This document shows, in pieces, positions 54,373 to 64,000 of a DNA stretch of 64,000 bases. The DNA is from Alteromonas_E sp965248545 (GTDB taxonomy: Bacteria > Pseudomonadota > Gammaproteobacteria > Enterobacterales > Alteromonadaceae): positions 4,134,447 to 4,198,446 of the forward strand of contig OZ252110.1 of the NCBI GenBank assembly GCA_965248545.1. Direction: 5' to 3'. Position numbers and translations under genes: made by a program. Each line of letters begins with the position of its first letter. Position 1 is the stretch's first letter. The notes beneath the pieces were generated by a model. It was not told the DNA's origin, made no database searches, and worked only from the letters and a program-made list of their open reading frames with translations.

Positions 54373-56463
54373 TTAGATATTTCTATTTCTGAACCTGTTT
54401 ATTTGAGTGCCTACCGGCGGCACGGCTTTGTCGTCTAGGTTAATCAGTGCCTGGTATTCATCTGGAAAAAACACCCGCAATCGCTCTATTCTTGCAAAGT
54501 GATTGGGTTCAAGTGTGTTGATACTGCTTAACAGTAATCCGATACTTGGATTCAGACGCCCCTTTGCGTACGAGTCCTCTAATAATATGTCGAGAACATC
54601 CAAACCTAGATTATCGAAATTGGCTGAATAGCCAGCCTCCATTAACAATTGAACGGCCTCAGGTGAGTGCAGCGCAGCCGGCGCGAAAAAATCGTTTCCC
54701 CACTTATCTTGAACCGAAAAGTCAAAGCCTTCACGAACTAACCATGCCCATTTTTCCAGTGGTAAATGAGTAAAAGCCATTAGTCCTGACGGCGGCGTGT
54801 GATTGACCCTAGCTTGCCAGATATCGAAGGATTCTGCCGTGTTAAAAACTAATGTGGATAGCAATTTATTGGTTTCTTGCTCTGTTAATGGGTGAGTAGC
54901 ACTGTAACTTAGCGCTAGATCGTACTTTTGCTCTTGTAGCAATGTTGTGAAGCGGGCCGTTCCAGTCTGCTCATCCGGTGTTTGAGGCTGTAGCGTCCCA
55001 CTGGCATTGACCAACGCGGGATCAATATCATGAAGGGCTTGAACGCTTTTTTCTCCTTGTTCATAGCGCTGAATCAACTGATATTTTTCATCGCTGTCTG
55101 CAAATCCCTCCTCAGCGAGTAAATCTTGCCGGATAGATTCACAATTCGCGGAAGACGACTGCAGAGTGTTTTTCTTAATCGTAATGGTCTCTATCGCTCT
55201 GGAGATCAATGATGTGTCTTTGGGAATTTGTTCGATGTGATGACTACTGTCCAGTAACTCAATCTCACCAATAACGTCCTGCAACAGAGATAGCGCCCAG
55301 CTATTGCTGTCTGTGATCCTTCTGTTCGGTGCTCTGAACATTACACCGTCTCTTTCACCATCGTTGTACGGGCTGCCATGAGCGCGATAACCCTTGTTGA
55401 TTAGATAGCGAAGGGTCTCGTGATATTTGTCAGGAAATGAGTCGAGGTTTGGGTATGCGTCGGCCGTGTCTGGTAAATTCATTATGGCCAGATCTAAACC
55501 GGTGATAATCCCTGGTTCGTTGCTTGGTCTAACACCATAGCTTTCTAATACCTCTAGTACTTCAACATTATGATTTGCTGCAGCTAGGTCAGCTAAATTC
55601 GCATAGCTTTCAAAGGTGCCCTGTAACACCGTCGGCATATCTTCAATCGATGATGTTTGCTCAACTAACAGCTGGATGTATTCAAACGGTATATTTGCCT
55701 TGATTGCCACGGCAACGTCGTTGACTGTATATGACTGCAGAGAAACGGCCTGTTCAAATTGCTGTACGTCCACATTCGGTGCTGTTAATACGAATAGTGT
55801 CGAGGGTGACAACGGCATACCTTCTATATTCAAAGGCGAGACAAGGTATGTGTTAAAAATTTCGTCATTCTGCAATAGCGCCAAAACATCTTGTGCTTGA
55901 ATGTCATCACGTAATTTCAATGACATGCTCAAACCGCGCATTTCACCCAACTTTTTCAGCGCCTCGATTGCCAGCGGTGTATTTATCGCATCAAGCCCAT
56001 TCACAACTGACACCCCATGCCATTCATTTAACATTTCAGCCCGGGTGGAATAAGCGTACTTCTCTCTTTGGATATTCAGTTTGGCTCGCAGTAACAGATC
56101 ATCAAAATCACTGTAATAGGTTTCGAATTGGTCATCGTAGGCTAACAACTCTCTTTCTGACTTACCGTTTCTCAGCTCGTGTTCAAGCGTGTCGACCAAA
56201 ATACCCAAAATGTTCTGTACTTGATCGCCAAATTCAAGGCCATTTTCTTTGCACTGAGCGTTTGCAATCGTCAATTCTTTTAGTCTTTCGGTCGCGAATA
56301 CTCGATCACTGAACTCAAATACAACCTCTTCTGTAACGGGGACCAGAGATTCAGGCTGAGGCATGTCGTCAGCTTCCTGGCTAACGGTCTCATCACTAAA
56401 TGAGTAGTAAACATATGTGATTGACAGCATCACAATGACGAGAGTGAGTAAGCTTTTTTTCAT
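54373..56463 (-). CDS. Membrane-anchored ankyrin-like protein
   Basis: 696 residues. One N-terminal helix (about 4-22, SLLTLVIVMLSITYVYYSF) then an acidic extracytoplasmic part. Ankyrin-like helix pairs appear about 285-335 (NLADLAAANHNVEVLEVLES, then GVRPSN) and 575-640 (FFAPAALHSPEAVQLLMEAG). A long helical region of 70-130 and 400-470 lies between. It is a probable scaffold or inhibitor in the periplasm. No enzymatic motif. It stands just upstream of the lipoprotein cluster in the same direction. Confidence 0.75.
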   Translation of the reverse strand: MKKSLLTLVIVMLSITYVYYSFSDETVSQEADDMPQPESLVPVTEEVVFEFSDRVFATERLKELTIANAQCKENGLEFGDQVQNILGILVDTLEHELRNGKSERELLAYDDQFETYYSDFDDLLLRAKLNIQREKYAYSTRAEMLNEWHGVSVVNGLDAINTPLAIEALKKLGEMRGLSMSLKLRDDIQAQDVLALLQNDEIFNTYLVSPLNIEGMPLSPSTLFVLTAPNVDVQQFEQAVSLQSYTVNDVAVAIKANIPFEYIQLLVEQTSSIEDMPTVLQGTFESYANLADLAAANHNVEVLEVLESYGVRPSNEPGIITGLDLAIMNLPDTADAYPNLDSFPDKYHETLRYLINKGYRAHGSPYNDGERDGVMFRAPNRRITDSNSWALSLLQDVIGEIELLDSSHHIEQIPKDTSLISRAIETITIKKNTLQSSSANCESIRQDLLAEEGFADSDEKYQLIQRYEQGEKSVQALHDIDPALVNASGTLQPQTPDEQTGTARFTTLLQEQKYDLALSYSATHPLTEQETNKLLSTLVFNTAESFDIWQARVNHTPPSGLMAFTHLPLEKWAWLVREGFDFSVQDKWGNDFFAPAALHSPEAVQLLMEAGYSANFDNLGLDVLDILLEDSYAKGRLNPSIGLLLSSINTLEPNHFARIERLRVFFPDEYQALINLDDKAVPPVGTQINRFRNRNI

Positions 56464-56589
56464 GCGCGGGTCGATGTCCTAACCAGATTTATTGTTGAAC
56501 GTCCTGTTAACTGCTTATTGATTTTGCAGAGATTCAGCAGCGTTTGCTATTGTCTAAATGCGCCAGCATCCTTGAGCAACTTACACTGA

Positions 56590-57243
56590 TTAAGCTCGCA
56601 TTGCAGCTAAGGTTGCGCTTCTAGTTTTGCGCTTAACCTCAGAAACCGTTTTTGATGGCAAAGATTTAATGGTTTCGGCATATGCTAATGCCGCGTTGAG
56701 TATTGTGCCCTGCTCAGCGACTGTATCGAGAAACCCGGCCGTTTTTGCGCCATGGCCATCATATATTTTGGCCAAAATAACCGACTCGTTGAAACAATAG
56801 GTCGACAGACGTTCCTGTGCAAGCGCCAATCCCCACGGCGGCAAAGTCAAACCGATGGCTGTCTCATTGAGACCAAACTTCGCGTTTGCTGCACCAAATC
56901 GATAGTCGCCCGCCATCAGTATTATTGCGCCTAATGCGACGCCATGACCGTCCGCAGCAATAATTAACGGTTTGGGAAAACTGTACAAGCGTATAATCAG
57001 TTCACCACCTCGGCGAATGAGCTCATCTCTTTTAGCCGAGTCATTGCCTTGGATAATACCGAGATCAAAACCACCGCAAAACTTACCTTCTCCACCATAA
57101 AGGACAACTGCTTTCGCTTGCGCTTCGGCTTCATCCAAACACTTATTTAATGCATCAATGAGCTCAAAGCTGAACGCATTTACTTTGCCATTGTTCATTT
57201 CAATAACACCGATGTCATCTATGAGTTTGAGCGTTGCAATCAT
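56590..57243 (-). CDS. Crotonase/enoyl-CoA hydratase family protein
   Basis: About 217 residues from an ATG at 57243 (TTG at 57255 also possible), shorter than the ~260 of classical crotonases. Oxyanion-hole motifs GGEGKFCGGFDLG and ADGHGVALGAIILMAGDYR (in parts) are present. One likely catalytic Glu lies in NETAIGL; the second acid position is replaced by a PPWGLALAQ segment. This resembles the short crotonase group whose exact reactions are unassigned. Cytosolic, monocistronic. Confidence 0.85.
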   Translation of the reverse strand: MIATLKLIDDIGVIEMNNGKVNAFSFELIDALNKCLDEAEAQAKAVVLYGGEGKFCGGFDLGIIQGNDSAKRDELIRRGGELIIRLYSFPKPLIIAADGHGVALGAIILMAGDYRFGAANAKFGLNETAIGLTLPPWGLALAQERLSTYCFNESVILAKIYDGHGAKTAGFLDTVAEQGTILNAALAYAETIKSLPSKTVSEVKRKTRSATLAAMRA

Positions 57244-57486
57244 TTTTTTATCCAATCGATCGAAAGTAACAAGTCCGGAGCATTAAGCGTAACAAACAAA
57301 TGCGACTATAATTAGCCTTGATTGTTTACGCTATTCACCAAAATAAGTTTGAATTAAAGTAGGTGAGTTTGACAAGAACTGCGTTAAACTGCGCTCGACG
57401 TTAGGCTCTTTTTGTGAGTCTTTGGTGGAAGACCAATTATTGATAAGCACATCGCAGTTGAAAATTGCGCTTATGAGATTGTATAG

Positions 57487-59241
57487 ATGTTTTTGAGCTT
57501 TAGCTTCAACCGCTTTTGGTTGATTGTTTTGTTGTTTGCCTTTACCTGTGATGTATTTGCAGAACCAATCCTCAATGTTAGTAAGTCCCCAGAGATAACA
57601 GCAGGCCAATTTACGCGCCATTTTCAAGAATCTGACCGCCGCCTCGATTTACCGGACGCCATGATTGAGTTCGCGTCACGTGAACACGCAATTGGCTCCA
57701 GTGAATCCATTTCTATGGGGATAAGCGTTTCCCCAGTCTGGTTAAATACCCTGTTGCAAAACGATGCGACTGAGTCGAGCCGATTCCGTTTTAGCACCGA
57801 AACGCCATGGCTAGATGTTATCGACGCATGGCTAGTCCATAACGGTGAAGTGATTTTGCATCAACATGGTGGTGATTCGATTCCTTTCGAGCAGCGTCCG
57901 ATGCAATACCGTTACTTTGCATTTGACGCTGATTTACCGCCTGGCGAAACACAGCTATTTATGCGTGTCGAAACCGTCGGACCAATGGCAATACCGCTCA
58001 GAATCTCCGCGGCCGATCTCGCCATCCAGCGCGATATCTCCAGTGCCAGTCAATATGGTTTGTTGTATGGCATCATGATCGCACTAGCCTTGTACAACCT
58101 GGTTATCTATCTCAACATCCGTAAGCGTGAATACGCGTTATATACTTTTTACCTGCTTGGCTTTGTGGTGAATAGCCTGTCATACACAGGACAATTACAC
58201 ACCTGGATTACTCCGGACTGGGGCCCTTATTTCCAAGACTGGTTGAATATTTTTTTGATGATCACCTACTCAATCGCGGGCCTGCATTTTGCGCGGGTGC
58301 TGCTTGGGACCGCTGACTATGCGCCAAAACTGGATCGGATAACCATTGGCGTAACAATCATCATTCCCGCGGGTATGCTAGTCGGCGCTTTGATCAATAG
58401 CTTAACGTTATCGTTACTGTTGGCTTTTTTATTAAATACTAGCTTTGCCGTACTCTTTATTGCGCTAGGACGCATGGCACTGCGCCATCGCGTCGCTGCA
58501 GCAAAGCTTTTCCTTGTTTGCTCCGTTACAGCAGCCGTTTGTATCTGCGTGTCAACAGCCGCTGTAGCGGGCCTGTTACCCTACAATGATGTTACCTTTA
58601 AACTCATTGAAATTGGCATGTCTTTCGAGGCCATTTGCCTAGCCGTGTTACTCGCGCAGCGTTTCCGCACAGCCGAAATTGAAAAAGAAATTGCCCAGCG
58701 TAGTGCTCGAATTGATCCACTAACTGGATTAAATAACCGCCGTGGTTTTGAACACATTGCCATGCCCATTTGGCATCAACAAGTTGGCAGTCAACGTGAT
58801 ATTTCGGTGATGTTATTGGACATCGATTTATTTAAACAGATTAACGACCGACATGGCCATATGCAGGGAGATGAAGTACTCAAGAGTATTGCTGCGCTGC
58901 TAGAACATTCGGCAAGACATGGTGATGTTATGGCCCGTTGGAGCGGTGAGGAGTTTTTGCTCCTACTGCCGGATACTGATGAAACACAAGCACTGGAACA
59001 TGCGGAAAAAATCCGCGCACTGATCGAAAGCTCGCGACTGGATATTGGTAATGGTCAAATCCAATTTACCGCTAGTTTTGGTGTTTGCGGCACCGTGGAC
59101 GGTCGACTATTCTCAGCCCCACTTGGCGAGCACGATTTGGACCGCATGATGGAAGCGGCTGATCAAGCCTTGCGCGATGTTAAGATACAAGGCCGAAACA
59201 AAGTGCTGCAAGCCTCCGACGCGCTGTTTAAAGTACAGTAG
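57487..59241 (+). CDS. 7TMR-DISM diguanylate cyclase (GGDEF)
   Basis: 584 residues with a signal peptide (FAEP). A periplasmic 7TMR-DISMED2 carbohydrate-binding-like domain (about 40-185), seven transmembrane helices (about 195-395), then GGDEF (about 410-575). The active site reads SGEEF in RWSGEEF, a functional-looking variant, and an RxxD I-site (RHGD) stands five residues before it, implying product inhibition. It makes c-di-GMP in response to an external ligand and so probably tunes biofilm or motility. Monocistronic. Confidence 0.92.
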   Translation: MFLSFSFNRFWLIVLLFAFTCDVFAEPILNVSKSPEITAGQFTRHFQESDRRLDLPDAMIEFASREHAIGSSESISMGISVSPVWLNTLLQNDATESSRFRFSTETPWLDVIDAWLVHNGEVILHQHGGDSIPFEQRPMQYRYFAFDADLPPGETQLFMRVETVGPMAIPLRISAADLAIQRDISSASQYGLLYGIMIALALYNLVIYLNIRKREYALYTFYLLGFVVNSLSYTGQLHTWITPDWGPYFQDWLNIFLMITYSIAGLHFARVLLGTADYAPKLDRITIGVTIIIPAGMLVGALINSLTLSLLLAFLLNTSFAVLFIALGRMALRHRVAAAKLFLVCSVTAAVCICVSTAAVAGLLPYNDVTFKLIEIGMSFEAICLAVLLAQRFRTAEIEKEIAQRSARIDPLTGLNNRRGFEHIAMPIWHQQVGSQRDISVMLLDIDLFKQINDRHGHMQGDEVLKSIAALLEHSARHGDVMARWSGEEFLLLLPDTDETQALEHAEKIRALIESSRLDIGNGQIQFTASFGVCGTVDGRLFSAPLGEHDLDRMMEAADQALRDVKIQGRNKVLQASDALFKVQ

Positions 59242-59268
59242 CCGACTCAGCTTAAGAGTTCAAAGTCC

Positions 59269-59472
59269 TTATTTAGAGATACTTTCATAGTAGTTTTCTG
59301 CTGTACAAAGTACCCCAAAATTTTCAGACATACAAATGGTTGTGACTGGATGACTTAGGTCAGTCGGATATGAGAAAACTAATAGACAGTCTGCATTTAA
59401 GCTACCGGCTTTATAATCTGTTGTTGAGCTAACATAAAGGCCACCCGTGAAGAATGGCTTCAGTTTACACAT
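59269..59472 (-). CDS. Possible small protein downstream of the M60 gene
   Basis: 67 residues from an ATG at 59472, 13 bp after the M60 stop. It begins MCKLKPFFTGGLYVSS and contains three Cys; no signal peptide. Base composition and codon pattern look ordinary but the ribosome site is poor. It could be translationally coupled to the large gene or be non-coding. Confidence 0.35.
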   Translation of the reverse strand: MCKLKPFFTGGLYVSSTTDYKAGSLNADCLLVFSYPTDLSHPVTTICMSENFGVLCTAENYYESISK

Positions 59473-59485
59473 CAGGTATGGTGAC

Positions 59486-62400
59486 TCAATGCGGCTTAAT
59501 CCTCTCGACTTCAACTTTCTCATGCCAATCGAATACACGCTCTGGTTTTGATTGAAAAGGCTCATCGTATATCACTTCTAACTCAAGTCTTTCAGGTAGC
59601 ACCTCATGATAAGACTCTGCGCTGTTATCGATTTCCCAACCCTCATTTTCCAGCGCTTTATCATTGGATATAACGTTTGCGCTATCACTGGAATAAAAGC
59701 CCGCCATATCCAAACGTGTCATCAGTGGTGCCGCCAGTGGAATGTCGGTACTCTGAGAGCCGAAATATAGCCGGTTGATTTGATTGTTATCTGAACTCAA
59801 CGCATAAATAGTCTGACGTGTACTCGGCCGCCTAAAGGCTAAGTCCGTTATACCATCACCATCATAGTCCGCCGGTACCGGAATATCATCAGCAAGGCTG
59901 CCAAAGAATGTCCGAACAGTTTGCTCATTGCTACTTTGACGAACAAACCACATGCCTGTTGAAGGCCTTCTTACCGCAAAATCAATTTTCCCATCACCAT
60001 CGTAATCTGCGGGTAATGGGATATCGCCAGCTTGGCCGCCAAAGTAAAATCGCACGATTGCGTTATTGCTGGATTGTTTATAAATCCACTGACCTGTTCC
60101 CGGACGTCTTACTGCAATATCTGCGCGACTGTCGCCATCATAGTCAGCCGGGATGGGGATATCATCGACTTGAGTGCCAAACGTTACTCTAAGATAATTA
60201 CTTGGGTCAGACGATTGTCTGATAATCCATTGGCCTGTGCTTGGGCGACGAATGGCAATGTCTGTAATTCCATCGCCATCATAATCCGCTGGTACTGGCA
60301 TGTCGCCACTTTGATTACCAAAGACGAAACGCTGAATGTCCCCCGACTCTGACAGCTTGATAAACCAGCGACCTTCACTCGGCCTAAAGACCGCGATATC
60401 ATTGATACTATCACCGTCGAAATCGCCGGAAACCGGCACATCCGATGGCTGAGAACCGAAAAATAGTCTTTGAATGACGTCATCGCTGGAACGCTTAATG
60501 AATTGCGTACCTGTAGAAGGCCGTCTTACCGCTATATCCGCAGAGCGATCGCCATCGTAGTCAAAATGTGTACTTACCCTGTTGTTTGGGAATTCATCTG
60601 CATTTGTCGGAGATGTGCCGGCTGCAACCTCGTCCCCATCGCTAAAACCGTCGCCATCAGTATCGGCACGTAATGGGTCTGTGCCGTATAAGTTGACTTC
60701 TTCCCCATCTGTAAGGCCATCGCCATCAGAATCTGAAACGTTCGCGTCAGTGCCTAAGTCAGCTTCACGAGCATCACTTAAGCCATCCGCATCGGAATCT
60801 ATATCTGTGGTGAACGCAGTCACAACCGCACTACTCTGCACTACTGTGAAGGTGTCTGAGGTCGTAACAACTTGTTCAAGATTAGGAACACCGCCGCCAA
60901 CGATGTAACTTTGCAAGGCATTTGCAAAGTCTTGACCATCGATAGTGACACCGTAACCATCAACCCACGAGCGCGACAACAAGGCCTCGCCAGAGTCAGC
61001 ATCTTTTAGTACCCAGCTGTACAACAGTGGTTTCCCTTCTGGATCAACTGACTTCTTCCAGCCAAAGTGCACATCATTCCCCAATTGCGGATCGTAGTTA
61101 ACGCTTGACGCAATCGGCACTGGAGTGCTTGGCACTCCATCCGCCGAAAGACCAAAATATTCTGCGAAAATCAGAGCACCAGCATCTTTTACTTGTTGGC
61201 TATAGGCTTGATCAAAATCAGCTAGCAGAGGGGCCCATACTTGTTCATCAAGTTGGTTTTCATGTACCGCCACTTTCGCGGTGTGGAATTCACGTAAATC
61301 TTCATTGGTACGTGGCACGCTGTCCAGATAATGCTCAACACGCTCTAACGCGCCATCACAAACAGACATTGCTGATAGTGTAGTGGCAAGCTCGTCAGAC
61401 GGCACAATACCCCAGAAGTGAAATAAACTTGCGAGGTTACAACCAATGGCATTTGAAGCATCTTCTAAAAATGCGTCATGTGTAACGCCGACTTGCGTAT
61501 TAGCTGGATTGCCGGACGCAAGATCTTCGTTGTAGTAGGTCTCGTAAATATCACCCAACACATCCCATGTATTGAAGATATCCGCTAAATCAACAAACTT
61601 GGCATGCCCCCTGGCTTGGTAGGACGTTTCAATCGTACCGTTGGGGTTATACCCAATTGGATTACCGTTTAAGAAGTTATAGGTCATCATCCAATCAATC
61701 GCTGCATCTGTGCGAGAGAATTCTTGGTAACCGGAATACTTCAGCGCTTCATCGTAATCGAGTCCATACAAGAGATTGAGTACTGCCGCTGCCGGCACGT
61801 TTACATACGCCTCTTGCTCGCCTTCTAAAATAAAACGACCATAATGGTGATGCCCAAGTTCGTGTAACATAATGAGCATACCTGTATCTTCTTCCCAGCT
61901 CTTATCATTCAATGCCGCAAAAGGCGTGTAATAGCCGTCCGTTATACCATTCTCCCCTTCTGCATATAGACCAGGCGTTACAGGATAACCCCCAGGGAAT
62001 GAACCAACTACCAGCTGAGTAGCATCGAGTACATAAGCTTCCGCACGTGATCTAACGAACGGACGTCCATGCAAGGTTTGCAAAATGTCCATGATTTCAT
62101 CCCAGCGATCCAATAGCTCAACGGGTTGATTAAAATCAAGTAGTTGTGATGACGGTACAGACACCATAAATTTATCTGACTCAAGGTCAGCAAATACACC
62201 GGGGTAAGTTCGAATAGTTTCCCAATCGGCAACATCCGTTTCATAACCTTCACGAGTAGAGAAGTATGGCGCTCTTACAGCACCATCGAACTCAAACTTA
62301 ACCCAGCCGAGATCGGTATCTTGCGGTACCAGAACGTAAATATTACCGCCAAAGGGGCTTACGACCTGGAAACTAGTTGATTCAATTCTGTAGTTCACAC

Positions 62401-63964
62401 TCAATACGGGGAATCGGCTCGTTGATGACAATGCCATATGGTTGTCAACGTGCGAACCAATCCGCACGTGTAACCCTGAATCAACAACTGATTGTGGCAC
62501 TGTGATGGTGACTAACTCACCAGCAGGCGCATGAAAACCGGTAGGACGATATAGATGCGCGGCTAATTCACTGTCAGGTTCGAGGCGCATACCGCCCATT
62601 AAGTAAGCTGGATCGCGAACAAACTGCGCACGAATATCTGCCGTTCCCTCTGATACGCGTTCTGCATTAGCAGCAAGTGCTCCCGGCCACTCAGTATGTT
62701 CAATATAGGTCAAGCCTTCACCACTGCTTACGTTGCTAGCATTCAGCCCCCCGGTCATTAACCACACGCCCAAATCGATGTAGGCGCGCGAAACAGCGGG
62801 TAGCTCATCGTAATAAACGCTATCTAGGTTGTTTCTGTTTTCAATTTCATAAATGGCACCGTTAACGGATTCATGCGCATCAACAAAAGCCTTAGCTTGT
62901 GTTGCAAAATCAGCAAAGTCAGTACCGTCTAAGCTTTGGCGTAATACTACAAGTTGCTCATCGAGTGCCAGATCATCTAAGGGTGCTTGGCCTGTAAGGT
63001 GGTCAGTGAACGCACTAAGTGCAGACGTTACAGAACCCACATCACCGTCCGGCTTGGGCGATTGAATGATGAGATTATCGATGTAAACCTGTGCCAAGTT
63101 GCTCGTCGTTCCATTGCCGTTAGCAATGTCATATTCATTTTGCCATTCAGGATCTTCGCCATCTGCAGACTGATGCACCCCGACTCTGAGCGGCGTTTCT
63201 GCCATCCAACTAATGAACTGACTCGGGTCTACGACTTCCCCACCTTCACTTTCTGTTAGGGATTTGATCACTTCCCGACCATTGATACCAAATGCAACCG
63301 TATTGGCTTGGAAATCAATATCAACAGTTGCGGTATGCCATTGGTCCATCGGCAAGTCGAAGAAACGCGTTGCAATTTCTTGCGTGCCAACACCAATATT
63401 AAATTGAGCAAAAATAATACCTTCAGGCTGCCACTCAACTTTCTCATTAAATGCCGTTATCTTTAAGCCAGGTACATCGTAAGCCCAATCCTTGTTACTC
63501 AAAATAACCCTTACACTTTCATCCTCACCGGTATCGCGAAAGTAAAAATCGACACTCACTTTGAATGAATCATCCAGCTGCAAGTTTTCCGGCATGCCGC
63601 TGGGTACTTCTAGCCACGTTCGCCCTTCCAAACTGAATGCTTGGCTACTGTCACGGTCGACATACAAAGATTCGGCTTCACCCAATACGTGTAAATCATA
63701 CTCTGTTGATTCGTCTGCTACGTCACCTTCGAACAAATATTCTGTATTCACGATAGAAGTGGAACGATGCTGATACTCAGACAAACTCGCTTGCCAGTAT
63801 TGCGATTGAGCTAACGTACTGTGACGATGATCCACTGGAAGATGCTGCGCTCTGTCCGGGTGCATAGGGTGTGCAAACACCATCGTAGAAAAGGCAGTGC
63901 ACAAAGACGCCGCAACTACTGTACTGTGAAATTTTTTATTATTAGTTTTCGATCTTAACAACAC
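59486..63964 (-). CDS. Large secreted M60-like metalloprotease with LamG-like, TSP3 and FG-GAP repeats
   Basis: 1492 residues from a GTG with AGGGG upstream. Signal ends MVFAHP. Domains in order: LamG/concanavalin-like (about 55-300); a linker; an M60-like peptidase (about 470-800) with GSHVDNHMAL, SPFGGNIYVLVP, and the zinc motif His701-E702-LGH705 in HELGHHHYG, plus Glu718; an extracellular region to about 1050; acidic thrombospondin type-3 calcium repeats about 1050-1125 (DSDGDGLTDGEE); and six FG-GAP/VCBS blades about 1134-1415. M60 enzymes cut mucin-like glycoproteins. The tail ends in a His/Arg-rich non-repeat part. No secretion-system C-signal is obvious. Confidence 0.85.
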   Translation of the reverse strand: MLLRSKTNNKKFHSTVVAASLCTAFSTMVFAHPMHPDRAQHLPVDHRHSTLAQSQYWQASLSEYQHRSTSIVNTEYLFEGDVADESTEYDLHVLGEAESLYVDRDSSQAFSLEGRTWLEVPSGMPENLQLDDSFKVSVDFYFRDTGEDESVRVILSNKDWAYDVPGLKITAFNEKVEWQPEGIIFAQFNIGVGTQEIATRFFDLPMDQWHTATVDIDFQANTVAFGINGREVIKSLTESEGGEVVDPSQFISWMAETPLRVGVHQSADGEDPEWQNEYDIANGNGTTSNLAQVYIDNLIIQSPKPDGDVGSVTSALSAFTDHLTGQAPLDDLALDEQLVVLRQSLDGTDFADFATQAKAFVDAHESVNGAIYEIENRNNLDSVYYDELPAVSRAYIDLGVWLMTGGLNASNVSSGEGLTYIEHTEWPGALAANAERVSEGTADIRAQFVRDPAYLMGGMRLEPDSELAAHLYRPTGFHAPAGELVTITVPQSVVDSGLHVRIGSHVDNHMALSSTSRFPVLSVNYRIESTSFQVVSPFGGNIYVLVPQDTDLGWVKFEFDGAVRAPYFSTREGYETDVADWETIRTYPGVFADLESDKFMVSVPSSQLLDFNQPVELLDRWDEIMDILQTLHGRPFVRSRAEAYVLDATQLVVGSFPGGYPVTPGLYAEGENGITDGYYTPFAALNDKSWEEDTGMLIMLHELGHHHYGRFILEGEQEAYVNVPAAAVLNLLYGLDYDEALKYSGYQEFSRTDAAIDWMMTYNFLNGNPIGYNPNGTIETSYQARGHAKFVDLADIFNTWDVLGDIYETYYNEDLASGNPANTQVGVTHDAFLEDASNAIGCNLASLFHFWGIVPSDELATTLSAMSVCDGALERVEHYLDSVPRTNEDLREFHTAKVAVHENQLDEQVWAPLLADFDQAYSQQVKDAGALIFAEYFGLSADGVPSTPVPIASSVNYDPQLGNDVHFGWKKSVDPEGKPLLYSWVLKDADSGEALLSRSWVDGYGVTIDGQDFANALQSYIVGGGVPNLEQVVTTSDTFTVVQSSAVVTAFTTDIDSDADGLSDAREADLGTDANVSDSDGDGLTDGEEVNLYGTDPLRADTDGDGFSDGDEVAAGTSPTNADEFPNNRVSTHFDYDGDRSADIAVRRPSTGTQFIKRSSDDVIQRLFFGSQPSDVPVSGDFDGDSINDIAVFRPSEGRWFIKLSESGDIQRFVFGNQSGDMPVPADYDGDGITDIAIRRPSTGQWIIRQSSDPSNYLRVTFGTQVDDIPIPADYDGDSRADIAVRRPGTGQWIYKQSSNNAIVRFYFGGQAGDIPLPADYDGDGKIDFAVRRPSTGMWFVRQSSNEQTVRTFFGSLADDIPVPADYDGDGITDLAFRRPSTRQTIYALSSDNNQINRLYFGSQSTDIPLAAPLMTRLDMAGFYSSDSANVISNDKALENEGWEIDNSAESYHEVLPERLELEVIYDEPFQSKPERVFDWHEKVEVERIKPH
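59715..60563 (-). repeat. Six tandem ~47-residue FG-GAP/VCBS repeats
   Basis: Each unit starts D(Y/F)DGD followed by (T/A/N)D(I/L/F)A(V/I/F)RRPSTG and ends FG(S/N/T/G)Q with an I/V-P(V/L/I)-A step. In DNA, the units recur every ~141 bp. They are calcium-binding propeller blades, with six full copies visible. Confidence 0.9.
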
Positions 63965-64000
63965 TACAAACCCCTAGCACATTTTAAGGTGAGCCTAAGT

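Noticed and set aside
57331..57627. Minus-strand 98-codon frame near the GGDEF gene start
   Set aside because: It overlaps the signal-peptide coding start of the diguanylate cyclase on the opposite strand and has no family resemblance or RBS.

Overview
The window looks like a chromosomal segment of a marine or aquatic gammaproteobacterium, most likely Alteromonadales-like (Alteromonas/Shewanella relatives). The reasons are moderate GC, a ZrgA-type zinc protein, a Shewanella-style fused D-lactate dehydrogenase (Dld-II), many secreted peptidases (S46, S9, M60), a PiuC/TonB receptor pair, 7TMR-DISM GGDEF signalling and E. coli-like yqhD. This is inference from gene content; no rRNA or other phylogenetic marker is present. 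I saw no tRNA, rRNA, CRISPR array, transposase or prophage.

Layout. 1-3026: a probable zinc-starvation locus. A truncated zrgA with a 13-fold His-Asp tract sits behind a near-consensus Zur box, divergent from a lipoprotein that fuses a nuclease-type domain to an e(P4)-type acid phosphatase, followed by a DUF1826 gene. 3105-9977: an S46 dipeptidyl peptidase (DPP7-type Gly673), an SGNH-like lipoprotein, an exported ankyrin protein, a solute-binding protein, and an exported DJ-1/PfpI protein next to a GlxA-type regulator. 10039-12256: yqhD divergent from a yqhC-like AraC regulator broken by one in-frame amber codon. 12301-20009: DinB, hydrolases, small membrane proteins and lipoproteins, and a two-component system beside a beta-lactamase-fold lipoprotein. 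20238-27301: Dld-II, an S9 peptidase with a leader hairpin, and two more hydrolases.

27439-30648 holds an unassigned three-gene set (DUF2235 alpha/beta hydrolase, three-helix membrane protein, DUF2971). 30859-35093 is an RND efflux pair. 35481-36404 encodes an exported protein made of two copies of one unnamed domain. 36832-39798 is a Fur-box-controlled siderophore receptor with piuC. 40040-45251 includes a serine hydrolase, a HExxH protein, and a LysR-divergent pirin/FMN-reductase/DUF2798 operon. 45248-50176 carries small secreted proteins, a membrane-tethered XRE regulator and an SDR/DUF4345/AraC operon. 50260-57243 has a chemoreceptor, two unfamiliar lipoproteins with a small cytosolic partner, a membrane-anchored ankyrin-like protein and a crotonase. 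57487-63964 has a diguanylate cyclase and a 1492-residue secreted M60-like metalloprotease with calcium-binding repeats and a C-terminal FG-GAP propeller.

Taken together, the window describes a nutrient-scavenging lifestyle: secreted proteases, nuclease/phosphatase, and zinc and iron uptake, with local regulators beside many of the operons. Best candidates for undescribed biology are the nuclease-phosphatase fusion with the DUF1826 gene under apparent zinc control, the DUF2235/membrane/DUF2971 trio, the duplicated-domain protein at 35481, and the 52387-54170 lipoprotein cluster.
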